Shown one piece after another: positions 10,872-23,600 of a stretch of 64,000 nt of DNA. The translations under genes were made by a program, and so were the position numbers. Under the pieces are notes generated by a model that did no database searches, was not told where the DNA came from, and saw nothing but the letters and a program-made list of their open reading frames with translations. Every line of letters begins with the position of its first letter. Position 1 is the stretch's first letter. The stretch lies in assembly GCA_030268105.1 (NCBI GenBank), contig BSDZ01000055.1:162461-226460 (forward strand). Direction: 5' to 3'. Source of the stretch: Volvox africanus. Taxonomy: Eukaryota; Chlorophyta; Chlorophyceae; Chlamydomonadales; Volvocaceae.

Positions 10872-13776
10872 ATGCTAGGTATGTGTGGCATGGATGCGGC
10901 AGATGGGGTGTGGTGGCATGGATCGTTCATACCATGGTGAAAACCGCCCATCCCATCAGCACTGGGCACGTAAGCACCATTGGGCCAAATCAGTAGTACG
11001 GTGGGGGACCACGTGCGAACCCTTGGTGACGATCTGTTGCGCACCGTTCGGACGGCAACCCATGCGCACAGATCCAACGCCTTGCCCCACGACCCCACGA
11101 CACGGCACACACACACACGGACATGGCACACATACTATGTACGTGCGACCCCACAGCTTCCACGTGCACAAAGTCAACAGGAATGCGCTTCATAAAAGGT
11201 GCGTGCAGGCTGGTGCCAGACATCCATCCGTGCGGCTGGATGGGCAGTCTCACGGATGGCCAGGCTTCCATCTCATCTGTGCTGCTTTGCTGACTGTGCC
11301 TGCCTGCAAACGTATGCAGCTCCATTCCTTTCTTCATGTGGCTCACGTGTGCACTTTCTTGCACGGCCAGAACCCCCTTCCCGCCCGCTGACCTGTGTCG
11401 TACATGCAGTCACGTGTGGTCTCGGACGTGAGCGTAGCGCATGGAAGGGGCTCCGTCCGGGCTGCGTTTTTGTCGTTTTGTTTTGTATGCTAGGTATGTG
11501 TGCCATGGATGCGGCAGATGGGGTGTGGTGGCATGGATCGTTCATACCATGGTGAAAACCGCCCATCCCATCAGCACTGGGCACGTAAGCACCATTGGGC
11601 CAAATCAGTAGTACGGTGGGGGACCACGTGCGAACCCTTGGTGACGATCTGTTGCGCACCGTTTGGACGGCAACCCATGCGCACAGATCCAACGCCTTGC
11701 CCCACGACCCCACGACACGGCACACACACACACGGACATGGCACACATACTATGTACGTGCGACCCCACAGCTTCCACGTGCACAAAGTCAACAGGAATG
11801 CGCTTCATAAAAGGTGCGTGCAGGCTGGTGCCAGACATCCATCCGTGCGGCTGGATGGGCAGTCTCACGGATGGCCAGGCTTCCATCTCATCTGTGCTGC
11901 TTTGCTGACTGTGCCTGCCTGCAAACGTATGCAGCTCCATTCCTTTCTTCATGTGGCTCACGTGTGCACTTTCTTGCACGGCCAGAACCCCCTTCCCGCC
12001 CGCTGACCTGTGTCGTACATGCAGTCACGTGTGGTCTCGGACGTGAGCGTAGCGCATGGAAGGGGCTCCGTCCGGGCTGCGTTTTTGTCGTTTTGTTTTG
12101 TATGCTAGGTATGTGTGGCATGGATGCGGCAGATGGGGTGTGGTGGCATGGATCGTTCATACCATGGTGAAAACCGCCCATCCCATCAGCACTGGGCACG
12201 TAAGCACCATTGGGCCAAATCAGTAGTACGGTGGGGGACCACGTGCGAACCCTTGGTGACGATCTGTTGCGCACCGTTCGGACGGCAACCCATGCGCACA
12301 GATCCAACGCCTTGCCCCACGACCCCACGACACGGCACACACACACACGGACATGGCACACATACTATGTACGTGCGACCCCACAGCTTCCACGTGCACA
12401 AAGTCAACAGGAATGCGCTTCATAAAAGGTGCGTGCAGGCTGGTGCCAGACATCCATCCGTGCGGCTGGATGGGCAGTCTCACGGATGGCCAGGCTTCCA
12501 TCTCATCTGTGCTGCTTTGCTGACTGTGCCTGCCTGCAAACGTATGCAGCTCCATTCCTTTCTTCATGTGGCTCACGTGTGCACTTTCTTGCACGGCCAG
12601 AACCCCCTTCCCGCCCGCTGACCTGTGTCGTACATGCAGTCACGTGTGGTCTCGGACGTGAGCGTAGCGCATGGAAGGGGCTCCGTCCGGGCTGCGTTTT
12701 TGTCGTTTTGTTTTGTATGCTAGGTATGTGTGGCATGGATGCGGCAGATGGGGTGTGGTGGCATGGATCGTTCATACCATGGTGAAAACCGCCCATCCCA
12801 TCAGCACTGGGCACGTAAGCACCATTGGGCCAAATCAGTAGTACGGTGGGGGACCACGTGCGAACCCTTGGTGACGATCTGTTGCGCACCGTTCGGACGG
12901 CAACCCATGCGCACAGATCCAACGCCTTGCCCCACGACCCCACGACACGGCACACACACACACGGACATGGCACACATACTATGTACGTGCGACCCCACA
13001 GCTTCCACGTGCACAAAGTCAACAGGAATGCGCTTCATAAAAGGTGCGTGCAGGCTGGTGCCAGACATCCATCCGTGCGGCTGGATGGGCAGTCTCACGG
13101 ATGGCCAGGCTTCCATCTCATCTGTGCTGCTTTGCTGACTGTGCCTGCCTGCAAACGTATGCAGCTCCATTCCTTTCTTCATGTGGCTCACGTGTGCACT
13201 TTCTTGCACGGCCAGAACCCCCTTCCCGCCCGCTGACCTGTGTCGTACATGCAGTCACGTGTGGTCTCGGACGTGAGCGTAGCGCATGGAAGGGGCTCCG
13301 TCCGGGCTGCGTTTTTGTCGTTTTGTTTTGTATGCTAGGTATGTGTGGCATGGATGCGGCAGATGGGGTGTGGTGGCATGGATCGTTCATACCATGGTGA
13401 AAACCGCCCATCCCATCAGCACTGGGCACGTAAGCACCATTGGGCCAAATCAGTAGTACGGTGGGGGACCACGTGCGAACCCTTGGTGACGATCTGTTGC
13501 GCACCGTTCGGACGGCAACCCATGCGCACAGATCCAACGCCTTGCCCCACGACCCCACGACACGGCACACACACACACGGACATGGCACACATACTATGT
13601 ACGTGCGACCCCACAGCTTCCACGTGCACAAAGTCAACAGGAATGCGCTTCATAAAAGGTGCGTGCAGGCTGGTGCCAGACATCCATCCGTGCGGCTGGA
13701 TGGGCAGTCTCACGGATGGCCAGGCTTCCATCTCATCTGTGCTGCTTTGCTGACTGTGCCTGCCTGCAAACGTATG

Positions 13777-13787
13777 TGTTAGCTATG
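13777..13787 (+). repeat. Example of the 11-bp block of long-form monomers
   Basis: Long monomers contain TGTTAGCTATG after CGTATG. The block is bounded by ATG on both sides, so the medium form is what remains after deletion between the two ATG copies. It is present in monomers starting 2236, 3481, 13345, 13971, 15212, 18889, 25569, 28008, 30447, 31073, 31699, 32325, 32951, 33577, 35417, 36043, 36669, 37910, 40381, 41622, 44709, 45949, 52025, 52651, 56952, 58190, 61292, 61917 and 62544. It never occurs with the 16-bp deletion. Confidence 0.5.
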
Positions 13788-15360
13788 CAGCTCCATTCCT
13801 TTCTTCATGTGGCTCACGTGTGCACTTTCTTGCACGGCCAGAACCCCCTTCCCGCCCGCTGACCTGTGTCGTACATGCAGTCACGTGTGGTCTCGGACGT
13901 GAGCGTAGCGCATGGAAGGGGCTCCGTCCGGGCTGCGTTTTTGTCGTTTTGTTTTGTATGCTAGGTATGTGTGGCATGGATGCGGCAGATGGGGTGTGGT
14001 GGCATGGATCGTTCATACCATGGTGAAAACCGCCCATCCCATCAGCACTGGGCACGTAAGCACCATTGGGCCAAATCAGTAGTACGGTGGGAGACCACGT
14101 GCGAACCCTTGGTGACGATCTGTTGCGCACCGTTTGGATGGCAACCCATGCGCACAGATCCAACGCCTTGCCCCACGACCCCACGACACGGCACACACCC
14201 ACACGGACATGGCATACATACTATGTACGTGCGACCCCACAGCTTCCACGTGCACAAAGTCAACAGGAATGCGCTTCATAAAAGGTGCGTGCAGGCTGGT
14301 GCCAGACATCCATCCGTGCGGCTGGATGGGCAGTCTCACGGATGGCCAGGCTTCCATCTCATCTGTGCTGCTTTGCTGACTGTGCCTGCCTGCAAACGTA
14401 TGTGTTAGCTATGCAGCTCCATTCCTTTCTTCATGTGGCTCACGTGTGCACTTTCTTGCACGGCCAGAACCCCCTTCCCGCCCGCTGACCTGTGTCGTAC
14501 ATGCAGTCACGTGTGGTCTCGGACGTGAGCGTAGCGCATGGAAGGGGCTCCGTCCGGGCTGCGTTTTTGTCGTTTTGTTTTGTATGCTAGGTATGTGTGG
14601 CATGGATGCGGCAGATGGGGTGTGGTGGCATGGATCGTTCATACCATGGTGAAAACCGCCCATCCCATCAGCACTGGGCACGTAAGCACCATTGGGCCAA
14701 ATCAGTAGTACGGTGGGGGACCACGTGCGAACCCTTGGTGACGATCTGTTGCGCACCGTTTGGACGGCAACCCATGCGCACAGATCCAACGCCTTGCCCC
14801 ACGACCCCACGACACGGCACACACACACACGGACATGGCACACATACTATGTACGTGCGACCCCACAGCTTCCACGTGCACAAAGTCAACAGGAATGCGC
14901 TTCATAAAAGGTGCGTGCAGGCTGGTGCCAGACATCCATCCGTGCGGCTGGATGGGCAGTCTCACGGATGGCCAGGCTTCCATCTCATCTGTGCTGCTTT
15001 GCTGACTGTGCCTGCCTGCAAACGTATGCAGCTCCATTCCTTTCTTCATGTGGCTCACGTGTGCACTTTCTTGCACGGCCAGAACCCCCTTCCCGCCCGC
15101 TGACCTGTGTCGTACATGCAGTCACGTGTGGTCTCGGACGTGAGCGTAGCGCATGGAAGGGGCTCCGTCCGGGCTGCGTTTTTGTCGTTTTGTTTTGTAT
15201 GCTAGGTATGTGTGGCATGGATGCGGCAGATGGGGTGTGGTGGCATGGATCGTTCATACCATGGTGAAAACCGCCCATCCCATCAGCACTGGGCACGTAA
15301 GCACCATTGGGCCAAATCAGTAGTACGGTGGGGGACCACGTGCGAACCCTTGGTGACGAT

Positions 15361-15380
15361 CACGTGCGCAACAGCGCACC
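15361..15380 (+). other. 8-bp insertion with inverted copy: probable template switch
   Basis: Other monomers read GACGATCTGTTGCGCACCG here. This copy reads GACGAT, then CACGTGCGCAACAGCGCACC. The 11 bases GTGCGCAACAG (15364-15374) are the reverse complement of CTGTTGCGCAC, the sequence normally at this place, followed by a restored CGCACC. A short replication template switch to the opposite strand would give this. The CACGTGCG part could alternatively have been copied from the CCACGTGCG about 25 bp upstream. It is the only such event that I found, and it adds a fifth CACGTG to this monomer. Confidence 0.5.
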
Positions 15381-17690
15381 GTTTGGACGGCAACCCATGC
15401 GCACAGATCCAACGCCTTGCCCCACGACCCCACGACACGGCACACACACACACGGACATGGCACACATACTATGTACGTGCGACCCCACAGCTTCCACGT
15501 GCACAAAGTCAACAGGAATGCGCTTCATAAAAGGTGCGTGCAGGCTGGTGCCAGACATCCATCCGTGCGGCTGGATGGGCAGTCTCACGGATGGCCAGGC
15601 TTCCATCTCATCTGTGCTGCTTTGCTGACTGTGCCTGCCTGCAAACGTATGTGTTAGCTATGCAGCTCCATTCCTTTCTTCATGTGGCTCACGTGTGCAC
15701 TTTCTTGCACGGCCAGAACCCCCTTCCCGCCCGCTGACCTGTGTCGTACATGCAGTCACGTGTGGTCTCGGACGTGAGCGTAGCGCATGGAAGGGGCTCC
15801 GTCCGGGCTGCGTTTTTGTCGTTTTGTTTTGTATGCTAGGTATGTGTGGCATGGATGCGGCAGATGGGGTGTGGTGGCATGGATCGTTCATACCATGGTG
15901 AAAACCGCCCATCCCATCAGCACTGGGCACGTAAGCACCATTGGGCCAAATCAGTAGTACGGTGGGGGACCACGTGCGAACCCTTGGTGACGATCTGTTG
16001 CGCACCGTTCGGACGGCAACCCATGCGCACAGATCCAACGCCTTGCCCCACGACCCCACGACACGGCACACACACACACGGACATGGCACACATACTATG
16101 TACGTGCGACCCCACAGCTTCCACGTGCACAAAGTCAACAGGAATGCGCTTCATAAAAGGTGCGTGCAGGCTGGTGCCAGACATCCATCCGTGCGGCTGG
16201 ATGGGCAGTCTCACGGATGGCCAGGCTTCCATCTCATCTGTGCTGCTTTGCTGACTGTGCCTGCCTGCAAACGTATGCAGCTCCATACCTTTCTTCATGT
16301 GGCTCACGTGTGCACTTTCTTGCACGGCCAGAACCCCCTTCCCGCCCGCTGACCTGTGTCGTACATGCAGTCACGTGTGGTCTCGGACGTGAGCGTAGCG
16401 CATGGAAGGGGCTCCGTCCGGGCTGCGTTTTTGTCGTTTTGTTTTGTATGCTAGGTATGTGTGGCATGGATGCGGCAGATGGGGTGTGGTGGCATGGATC
16501 GTTCATACCATGGTGAAAACCGCCCATCCCATCAGCACTGGGCACGTAAGCACCATTGGGCCAAATCAGTAGTACGGTGGGGGACCACGTGCGAACCCTT
16601 GGTGACGATCTGTTGCGCACCGTTCGGACGGCAACCCATGCGCACAGATCCAACGCCTTGCCCCACGACCCCACGACACGGCACACACACACACGGACAT
16701 GGCACACATACTATGTACGTGCGACCCCACAGCTTCCACGTGCACAAAGTCAACAGGAATGCGCTTCATAAAAGGTGCGTGCAGGCTGGTGCCAGACATC
16801 CATCCGTGCGGCTGGATGGGCAGTCTCACGGATGGCCAGGCTTCCATCTCATCTGTGCTGCTTTGCTGACTGTGCCTGCCTGCAAACGTATGCAGCTCCA
16901 TTCCTTTCTTCATGTGGCTCACGTGTGCACTTTCTTGCACGGCCAGAACCCCCTTCCCGCCCGCTGACCTGTGTCGTACATGCAGTCACGTGTGGTCTCG
17001 GACGTGAGCGTAGCGCATGGAAGGGGCTCCGTCCGGGCTGCGTTTTTGTCGTTTTGTTTTGTATGCTAGGTATGTGTGGCATGGATGCGGCAGATGGGGT
17101 GTGGTGGCATGGATCGTTCATACCATGGTGAAAACCGCCCATCCCATCAGCACTGGGCACGTAAGCACCATTGGGCCAAATCAGTAGTACGGTGGGGGAC
17201 CACGTGCGAACCCTTGGTGACGATCTGTTGCGCACCGTTCGGACGGCAACCCATGCGCACAGATCCAACGCCTTGCCCCACGACCCCACGACACGGCACA
17301 CACACACACGGACATGGCACACATACTATGTACGTGCGACCCCACAGCTTCCACGTGCACAAAGTCAACAGGAATGCGCTTCATAAAAGGTGCGTGCAGG
17401 CTGGTGCCAGACATCCATCCGTGCGGCTGGATGGGCAGTCTCACGGATGGCCAGGCTTCCATCTCATCTGTGCTGCTTTGCTGACTGTGCCTGCCTGCAA
17501 ACGTATGCAGCTCCATTCCTTTCTTCATGTGGCTCACGTGTGCACTTTCTTGCACGGCCAGAACCCCCTTCCCGCCCGCTGACCTGTGTCGTACATGCAG
17601 TCACGTGTGGTCTCGGACGTGAGCGTAGCGCATGGAAGGGGCTCCGTCCGGGCTGCGTTTTTGTCGTTTTGTTTTGTATGCTAGGTATGT

Positions 17691-20600
17691 GTGGCATGGA
17701 TGCGGCAGATGGGGTGTGGTGGCATGGATCGTTCATACCATGGTGAAAACCGCCCATCCCATCAGCACTGGGCACGTAAGCACCATTGGGCCAAATCAGT
17801 AGTACGGTGGGGGACCACGTGCGAACCCTTGGTGACGATCTGTTGCGCACCGTTTGGACGGCAACCCATGCGCACAGATCCAACGCCTTGCCCCACGACC
17901 CCACGACACGGCACACACCCACACGGACATGGCACACATACTATGTACGTGCGACCCCACAGCTTCCACGTGCACAAAGTCAACAGGAATGCGCTTCATA
18001 AAAGGTGCGTGCAGGCTGGTGCCAGACATCCATCCGTGCGGCTGGATGGCCAGGCTTCCATCTCATCTGTGCTGCTTTGCTGACTGTGCCTGCCTGCAAA
18101 CGTATGCAGCTCCATTCCTTTCTTCATGTGGCTCACGTGTGCACTTTCTTGCACGGCCAGAACCCCCTTCCCGCCCGCTGACCTGTGTCGTACATGCAGT
18201 CACGTGTGGTCTCGGACGTGAGCGTAGCGCATGGAAGGGGCTCCGTCCGGGCTGCGTTTTTGTCGTTTTGTTTTGTATGCTAGGTATGTGTGGCATGGAT
18301 GCGGCAGATGGGGTGTGGTGGCATGGATCGTTCATACCATGGTGAAAACCGCCCATCCCATCAGCACTGGGCACGTAAGCACCATTGGGCCAAATCAGTA
18401 GTACGGTGGGGGACCACGTGCGAACCCTTGGTGACGATCTGTTGCGCACCGTTTGGACGGCAACCCATGCGCACAGATCCAACGCCTTGCCCCACGACCC
18501 CACGACACGGCACACACACACACGGACATGGCACACATACTATGTACGTGCGACCCCACAGCTTCCACGTGCACAAAGTCAACAGGAATGCGCTTCATAA
18601 AAGGTGCGTGCAGGCTGGTGCCAGACATCCATCCGTGCGGCTGGATGGCCAGGCTTCCATCTCATCTGTGCTGCTTTGCTGACTGTGCCTGCCTGCAAAC
18701 GTATGCAGCTCCATTCCTTTCTTCATGTGGCTCACGTGTGCACTTTCTTGCACGGCCAGAACCCCCTTCCCGCCCGCTGACCTGTGTCGTACATGCAGTC
18801 ACGTGTGGTCTCGGACGTGAGCGTAGCGCATGGAAGGGGCTCCGTCCGGGCTGCGTTTTTGTCGTTTTGTTTTGTATGCTAGGTATGTGTGGGATGGATG
18901 CGGCAGATGGGGTGTGGTGGCATGGATCGTTCATACCATGGTGAAAACCGCCCATCCCATCAGCACTGGGCACGTAAGCACCATTGGGCCAAATCAGTAG
19001 TACGGTGGGGGACCACGTGCGAACCCTTGGTGACGATCTGTTGCGCACCGTTCGGACGGCAACCCATGCGCACAGATCCAACGCCTTGCCCCACGACCCC
19101 ACGACACGGCACACACACACACGGACATGGCACACATACTATGTACGTGCGACCCCACAGCTTCCACGTGCACAAAGTCAACAGGAATGCGCTTCATAAA
19201 AGGTGCGTGCAGGCTGGTGCCAGACATCCATCCGTGCGGCTGGATGGGCAGTCTCACGGATGGCCAGGCTTCCATCTCATCTGTGCTGCTTTGCTGACTG
19301 TGCCTGCCTGCAAACGTATGTGTTAGCTATGCAGCTCCATTCCTTTCTTCATGTGGCTCACGTGTGCACTTTCTTGCACGGCCAGAACCCCCTTCCCGCC
19401 CGCTGACCTGTGTCGTACATGCAGTCACGTGTGGTCTCGGACGTGAGCGTAGCGCATGGAAGGGGCTCCGTCCGGGCTGCGTTTTTGTCGTTTTGTTTTG
19501 TATGCTAGGTATGTGTGGCATGGATGCGGCAGATGGGGTGTGGTGGCATGGATCGTTCATACCATGGTGAAAACCGCCCATCCCATCAGCACTGGGCACG
19601 TAAGCACCATTGGGCCAAATCAGTAGTACGGTGGGGGACCACGTGCGAACCCTTGGTGACGATCTGTTGCGCACCGTTCGGACGGCAACCCATGCGCACA
19701 GATCCAACGCCTTGCCCCACGACCCCACGACACGGCACACACACACACGGACATGGCACACATACTATGTACGTGCGACCCCACAGCTTCCACGTGCACA
19801 AAGTCAACAGGAATGCGCTTCATAAAAGGTGCGTGCAGGCTGGTGCCAGACATCCATCCGTGCGGCTGGATGGGCAGTCTCACGGATGGCCAGGCTTCCA
19901 TCTCATCTGTGCTGCTTTGCTGACTGTGCCTGCCTGCAAACGTATGCAGCTCCATTCCTTTCTTCATGTGGCTCACGTGTGCACTTTCTTGCACGGCCAG
20001 AACCCCCTTCCCGCCCGCTGACCTGTGTCGTACATGCAGTCACGTGTGGTCTCGGACGTGAGCGTAGCGCATGGAAGGGGCTCCGTCCGGGCTGCGTTTT
20101 TGTCGTTTTGTTTTGTATGCTAGGTATGTGTGGCATGGATGCGGCAGATGGGGTGTGGTGGCATGGATCGTTCATACCATGGTGAAAACCGCCCATCCCA
20201 TCAGCACTGGGCACGTAAGCACCATTGGGCCAAATCAGTAGTACGGTGGGGGACCACGTGCGAACCCTTGGTGACGATCTGTTGCGCACCGTTCGGACGG
20301 CAACCCATGCGCACAGATCCAACGCCTTGCCCCACGACCCCACGACACGGCACACACACACACGGACATGGCACACATACTATGTACGTGCGACCCCACA
20401 GCTTCCACGTGCACAAAGTCAACAGGAATGCGCTTCATAAAAGGTGCGTGCAGGCTGGTGCCAGACATCCATCCGTGCGGCTGGATGGCCAGGCTTCCAT
20501 CTCATCTGTGCTGCTTTGCTGACTGTGCCTGCCTGCAAACGTATGCAGCTCCATTCCTTTCTTCATGTGGCTCACGTGTGCACTTTCTTGCACGGCCAGA

Positions 20601-23600
20601 ACCCCCTTCCCGCCCGCTGACCTGTGTCGTACATGCAGTCACGTGTGGTCTCGGACGTGAGCGTAGCGCATGGAAGGGGCTCCGTCCGGGCTGCGTTTTT
20701 GTCGTTTTGTTTTGTATGCTAGGTATGTGTGGGATGGATGCGGCAGATGGGGTGTGGTGGCATGGATCGTTCATACCATGGTGAAAACCGCCCATCCCAT
20801 CAGCACTGGGCACGTAAGCACCATTGGGCCAAATCAGTAGTACGGTGGGGGACCACGTGCGAACCCTTGGTGACGATCTGTTGCGCACCGTTTGGACGGC
20901 AACCCATGCGCACAGATCCAACGCCTTGCCCCACGACCCCACGACACGGCACACACACACACGGACATGGCACACATACTATGTACGTGCGACCCCACAG
21001 CTTCCACGTGCACAAAGTCAACAGGAATGCGCTTCATAAAAGGTGCGTGCAGGCTGGTGCCAGACATCCATCCGTGCGGCTGGATGGCCAGGCTTCCATC
21101 TCATCTGTGCTGCTTTGCTGACTGTGCCTGCCTGCAAACGTATGCAGCTCCATTCCTTTCTTCATGTGGCTCACGTGTGCACTTTCTTGCACGGCCAGAA
21201 CCCCCTTCCCGCCCGCTGACCTGTGTCGTACATGCAGTCACGTGTGGTCTCGGACGTGAGCGTAGCGCATGGAAGGGGCTCCGTCCGGGCTGCGTTTTTG
21301 TCGTTTTGTTTTGTATGCTAGGTATGTGTGGCATGGATGCGGCAGATGGGGTGTGGTGGCATGGATCGTTCATACCATGGTGAAAACCGCCCATCCCATC
21401 AGCACTGGGCACGTAAGCACCATTGGGCCAAATCAGTAGTACGGTGGGGGACCACGTGCGAACCCTTGGTGACGATCTGTTGCGCACCGTTTGGACGGCA
21501 ACCCATGCGCACAGATCCAACGCCTTGCCCCACGACCCCACGACACGGCACACACACACACGGACATGGCACACATACTATGTACGTGCGACCCCACAGC
21601 TTCCACGTGCACAAAGTCAACAGGAATGCGCTTCATAAAAGGTGCGTGCAGGCTGGTGCCAGACATCCATCCGTGCGGCTGGATGGCCAGGCTTCCATCT
21701 CATCTGTGCTGCTTTGCTGACTGTGCCTGCCTGCAAACGTATGCAGCTCCATTCCTTTCTTCATGTGGCTCACGTGTGCACTTTCTTGCACGGCCAGAAC
21801 CCCCTTCCCGCCCGCTGACCTGTGTCGTACATGCAGTCACGTGTGGTCTCGGACGTGAGCGTAGCGCATGGAAGGGGCTCCGTCCGGGCTGCGTTTTTGT
21901 CGTTTTGTTTTGTATGCTAGGTATGTGTGGGATGGATGCGGCAGATGGGGTGTGGTGGCATGGATCGTTCATACCATGGTGAAAACCGCCCATCCCATCA
22001 GCACTGGGCACGTAAGCACCATTGGGCCAAATCAGTAGTACGGTGGGGGACCACGTGCGAACCCTTGGTGACGATCTGTTGCGCACCGTTCGGACGGCAA
22101 CCCATGCGCACAGATCCAACGCCTTGCCCCACGACCCCACGACACGGCACACACCCACACGGACATGGCACACATACTATGTACGTGCGACCCCACAGCT
22201 TCCACGTGCACAAAGTCAACAGGAATGCGCTTCATAAAAGGTGCGTGCAGGCTGGTGCCAGACATCCATCCGTGCGGCTGGATGGCCAGGCTTCCATCTC
22301 ATCTGTGCTGCTTTGCTGACTGTGCCTGCCTGCAAACGTATGCAGCTCCATTCCTTTCTTCATGTGGCTCACGTGTGCACTTTCTTGCACGGCCAGAACC
22401 CCCTTCCCGCCCGCTGACCTGTGTCGTACATGCAGTCACGTGTGGTCTCGGACGTGAGCGTAGCGCATGGAAGGGGCTCCGTCCGGGCTGCGTTTTTGTC
22501 GTTTTGTTTTGTATGCTAGGTATGTGTGGGATGGATGCGGCAGATGGGGTGTGGTGGCATGGATCGTTCATACCATGGTGAAAACCGCCCATCCCATCAG
22601 CACTGGGCACATAAGCACCATTGGGCCAAATCAGTAGTACGGTGGGGGACCACGTGCGAACCCTTGGTGACGATCTGTTGCGCACCGTTTGGACGGCAAC
22701 CCATGCGCACAGATCCAACGCCTTGCCCCACGACCCCACGACACGGCACACACCCACACGGACATGGCACACATACTATGTACGTGCGACCCCACAGCTT
22801 CCACGTGCACAAAGTCAACAGGAATGCGCTTCATAAAAGGTGCGTGCAGGCTGGTGCCAGACATCCATCCGTGCGGCTGGATGGGCAGTCTCACGGATGG
22901 CCAGGCTTCCATCTCATCTGTGCTGCTTTGCTGACTGTGCCTGCCTGCAAACGTATGCAGCTCCATTCCTTTCTTCATGTGGCTCACGTGTGCACTTTCT
23001 TGCACGGCCAGAACCCCCTTCCCGCCCGCTGACCTGTGTCGTACATGCAGTCACGTGTGGTCTCGGACGTGAGCGTAGCGCATGGAAGGGGCTCCGTCCG
23101 GGCTGCGTTTTTGTCGTTTTGTTTTGTATGCTAGGTATGTGTGGCATGGATGCGGCAGATGGGGTGTGGTGGCATGGATCGTTCATACCATGGTGAAAAC
23201 CGCCCATCCCATCAGCACTGGGCACGTAAGCACCATTGGGCCAAATCAGTAGTACGGTGGGGGACCACGTGCGAACCCTTGGTGACGATCTGTTGCGCAC
23301 CGTTTGGACGGCAACCCATGCGCACAGATCCAACGCCTTGCCCCACGACCCCACGACACGGCACACACCCACACGGACATGGCACACATACTATGTACGT
23401 GCGACCCCACAGCTTCCACGTGCACAAAGTCAACAGGAATGCGCTTCATAAAAGGTGCGTGCAGGCTGGTGCCAGACATCCATCCGTGCGGCTGGATGGG
23501 CAGTCTCACGGATGGCCAGGCTTCCATCTCATCTGTGCTGCTTTGCTGACTGTGCCTGCCTGCAAACGTATGCAGCTCCATTCCTTTCTTCATGTGGCTC

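Larger units (their letters stand above)
10270..10884 (+). repeat. Reference monomer (615-bp medium form) with landmarks
   Basis: Landmarks, in order: 11-bp direct repeat GTGGCATGGAT at 10270 and 10298; palindrome ACCATGGT at 10316; 5-bp dyad at 10331-10352; CACGTG at 10395; C/T polymorphic base at 10434; CA tract 10491-10503 with an A/C site at 10498; CACGTG at 10546; CCATCC at 10609 and GGATGG at 10623 and 10639 (16-bp deletion site); 11-bp insertion point between 10701 and 10702; T/A site at 10711; CACGTG at 10729; 5-bp dyad 10734-10749; GTCACGTG at 10794; T-rich tract 10851-10871. The 615-bp length is divisible by three, but 599 and 626 are not, so no reading frame persists along the array. 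Confidence 0.5.
7808..13344. repeat. Homogeneous medium-form block, nine 615-616 bp monomers
   Basis: Starts are 7808, 8424, 9039, 9655, 10270, 10885, 11500, 12115 and 12730. Spacing is exactly 615 bp for most, with 616 where one extra base occurs (for example TTTCGG in the copy at 9039). Between 9655 and 12115 the C/T site in the CACCGTTYGG segment alternates C, T, C, T, C from copy to copy, a hint of a local 1230-bp dimer. Private variants include CATAGATCG near 8458, GGGTGACC near 9160, CCATACC at 9481 and GCCATGG at 11503. The regular period and near-absence of indels make this block the best reference for the family. Confidence 0.5.
13345..17690. repeat. Mixed medium/long block, seven monomers
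   Basis: Starts and lengths: 13345 (626), 13971 (626), 14597 (615), 15212 (634), 15846 (615), 16461 (615), 17076 (615). The copy at 13971 is the most diverged of the group, with GGGAGACC near 14091, TTTGGATGG near 14133 and GGCATACATAC near 14211. The GGGAGACC variant recurs only at 42.9-43.6 kb. The 634-bp copy is a long monomer plus an 8-bp insertion at 15361. The copy at 15846 carries CCATACC (A at 16287). Confidence 0.5.

Noticed and set aside
10270..10884. CENP-B box in the monomer
   Set aside because: No stretch on either strand fits the TTCG plus CGGG core arrangement of the CENP-B box consensus.
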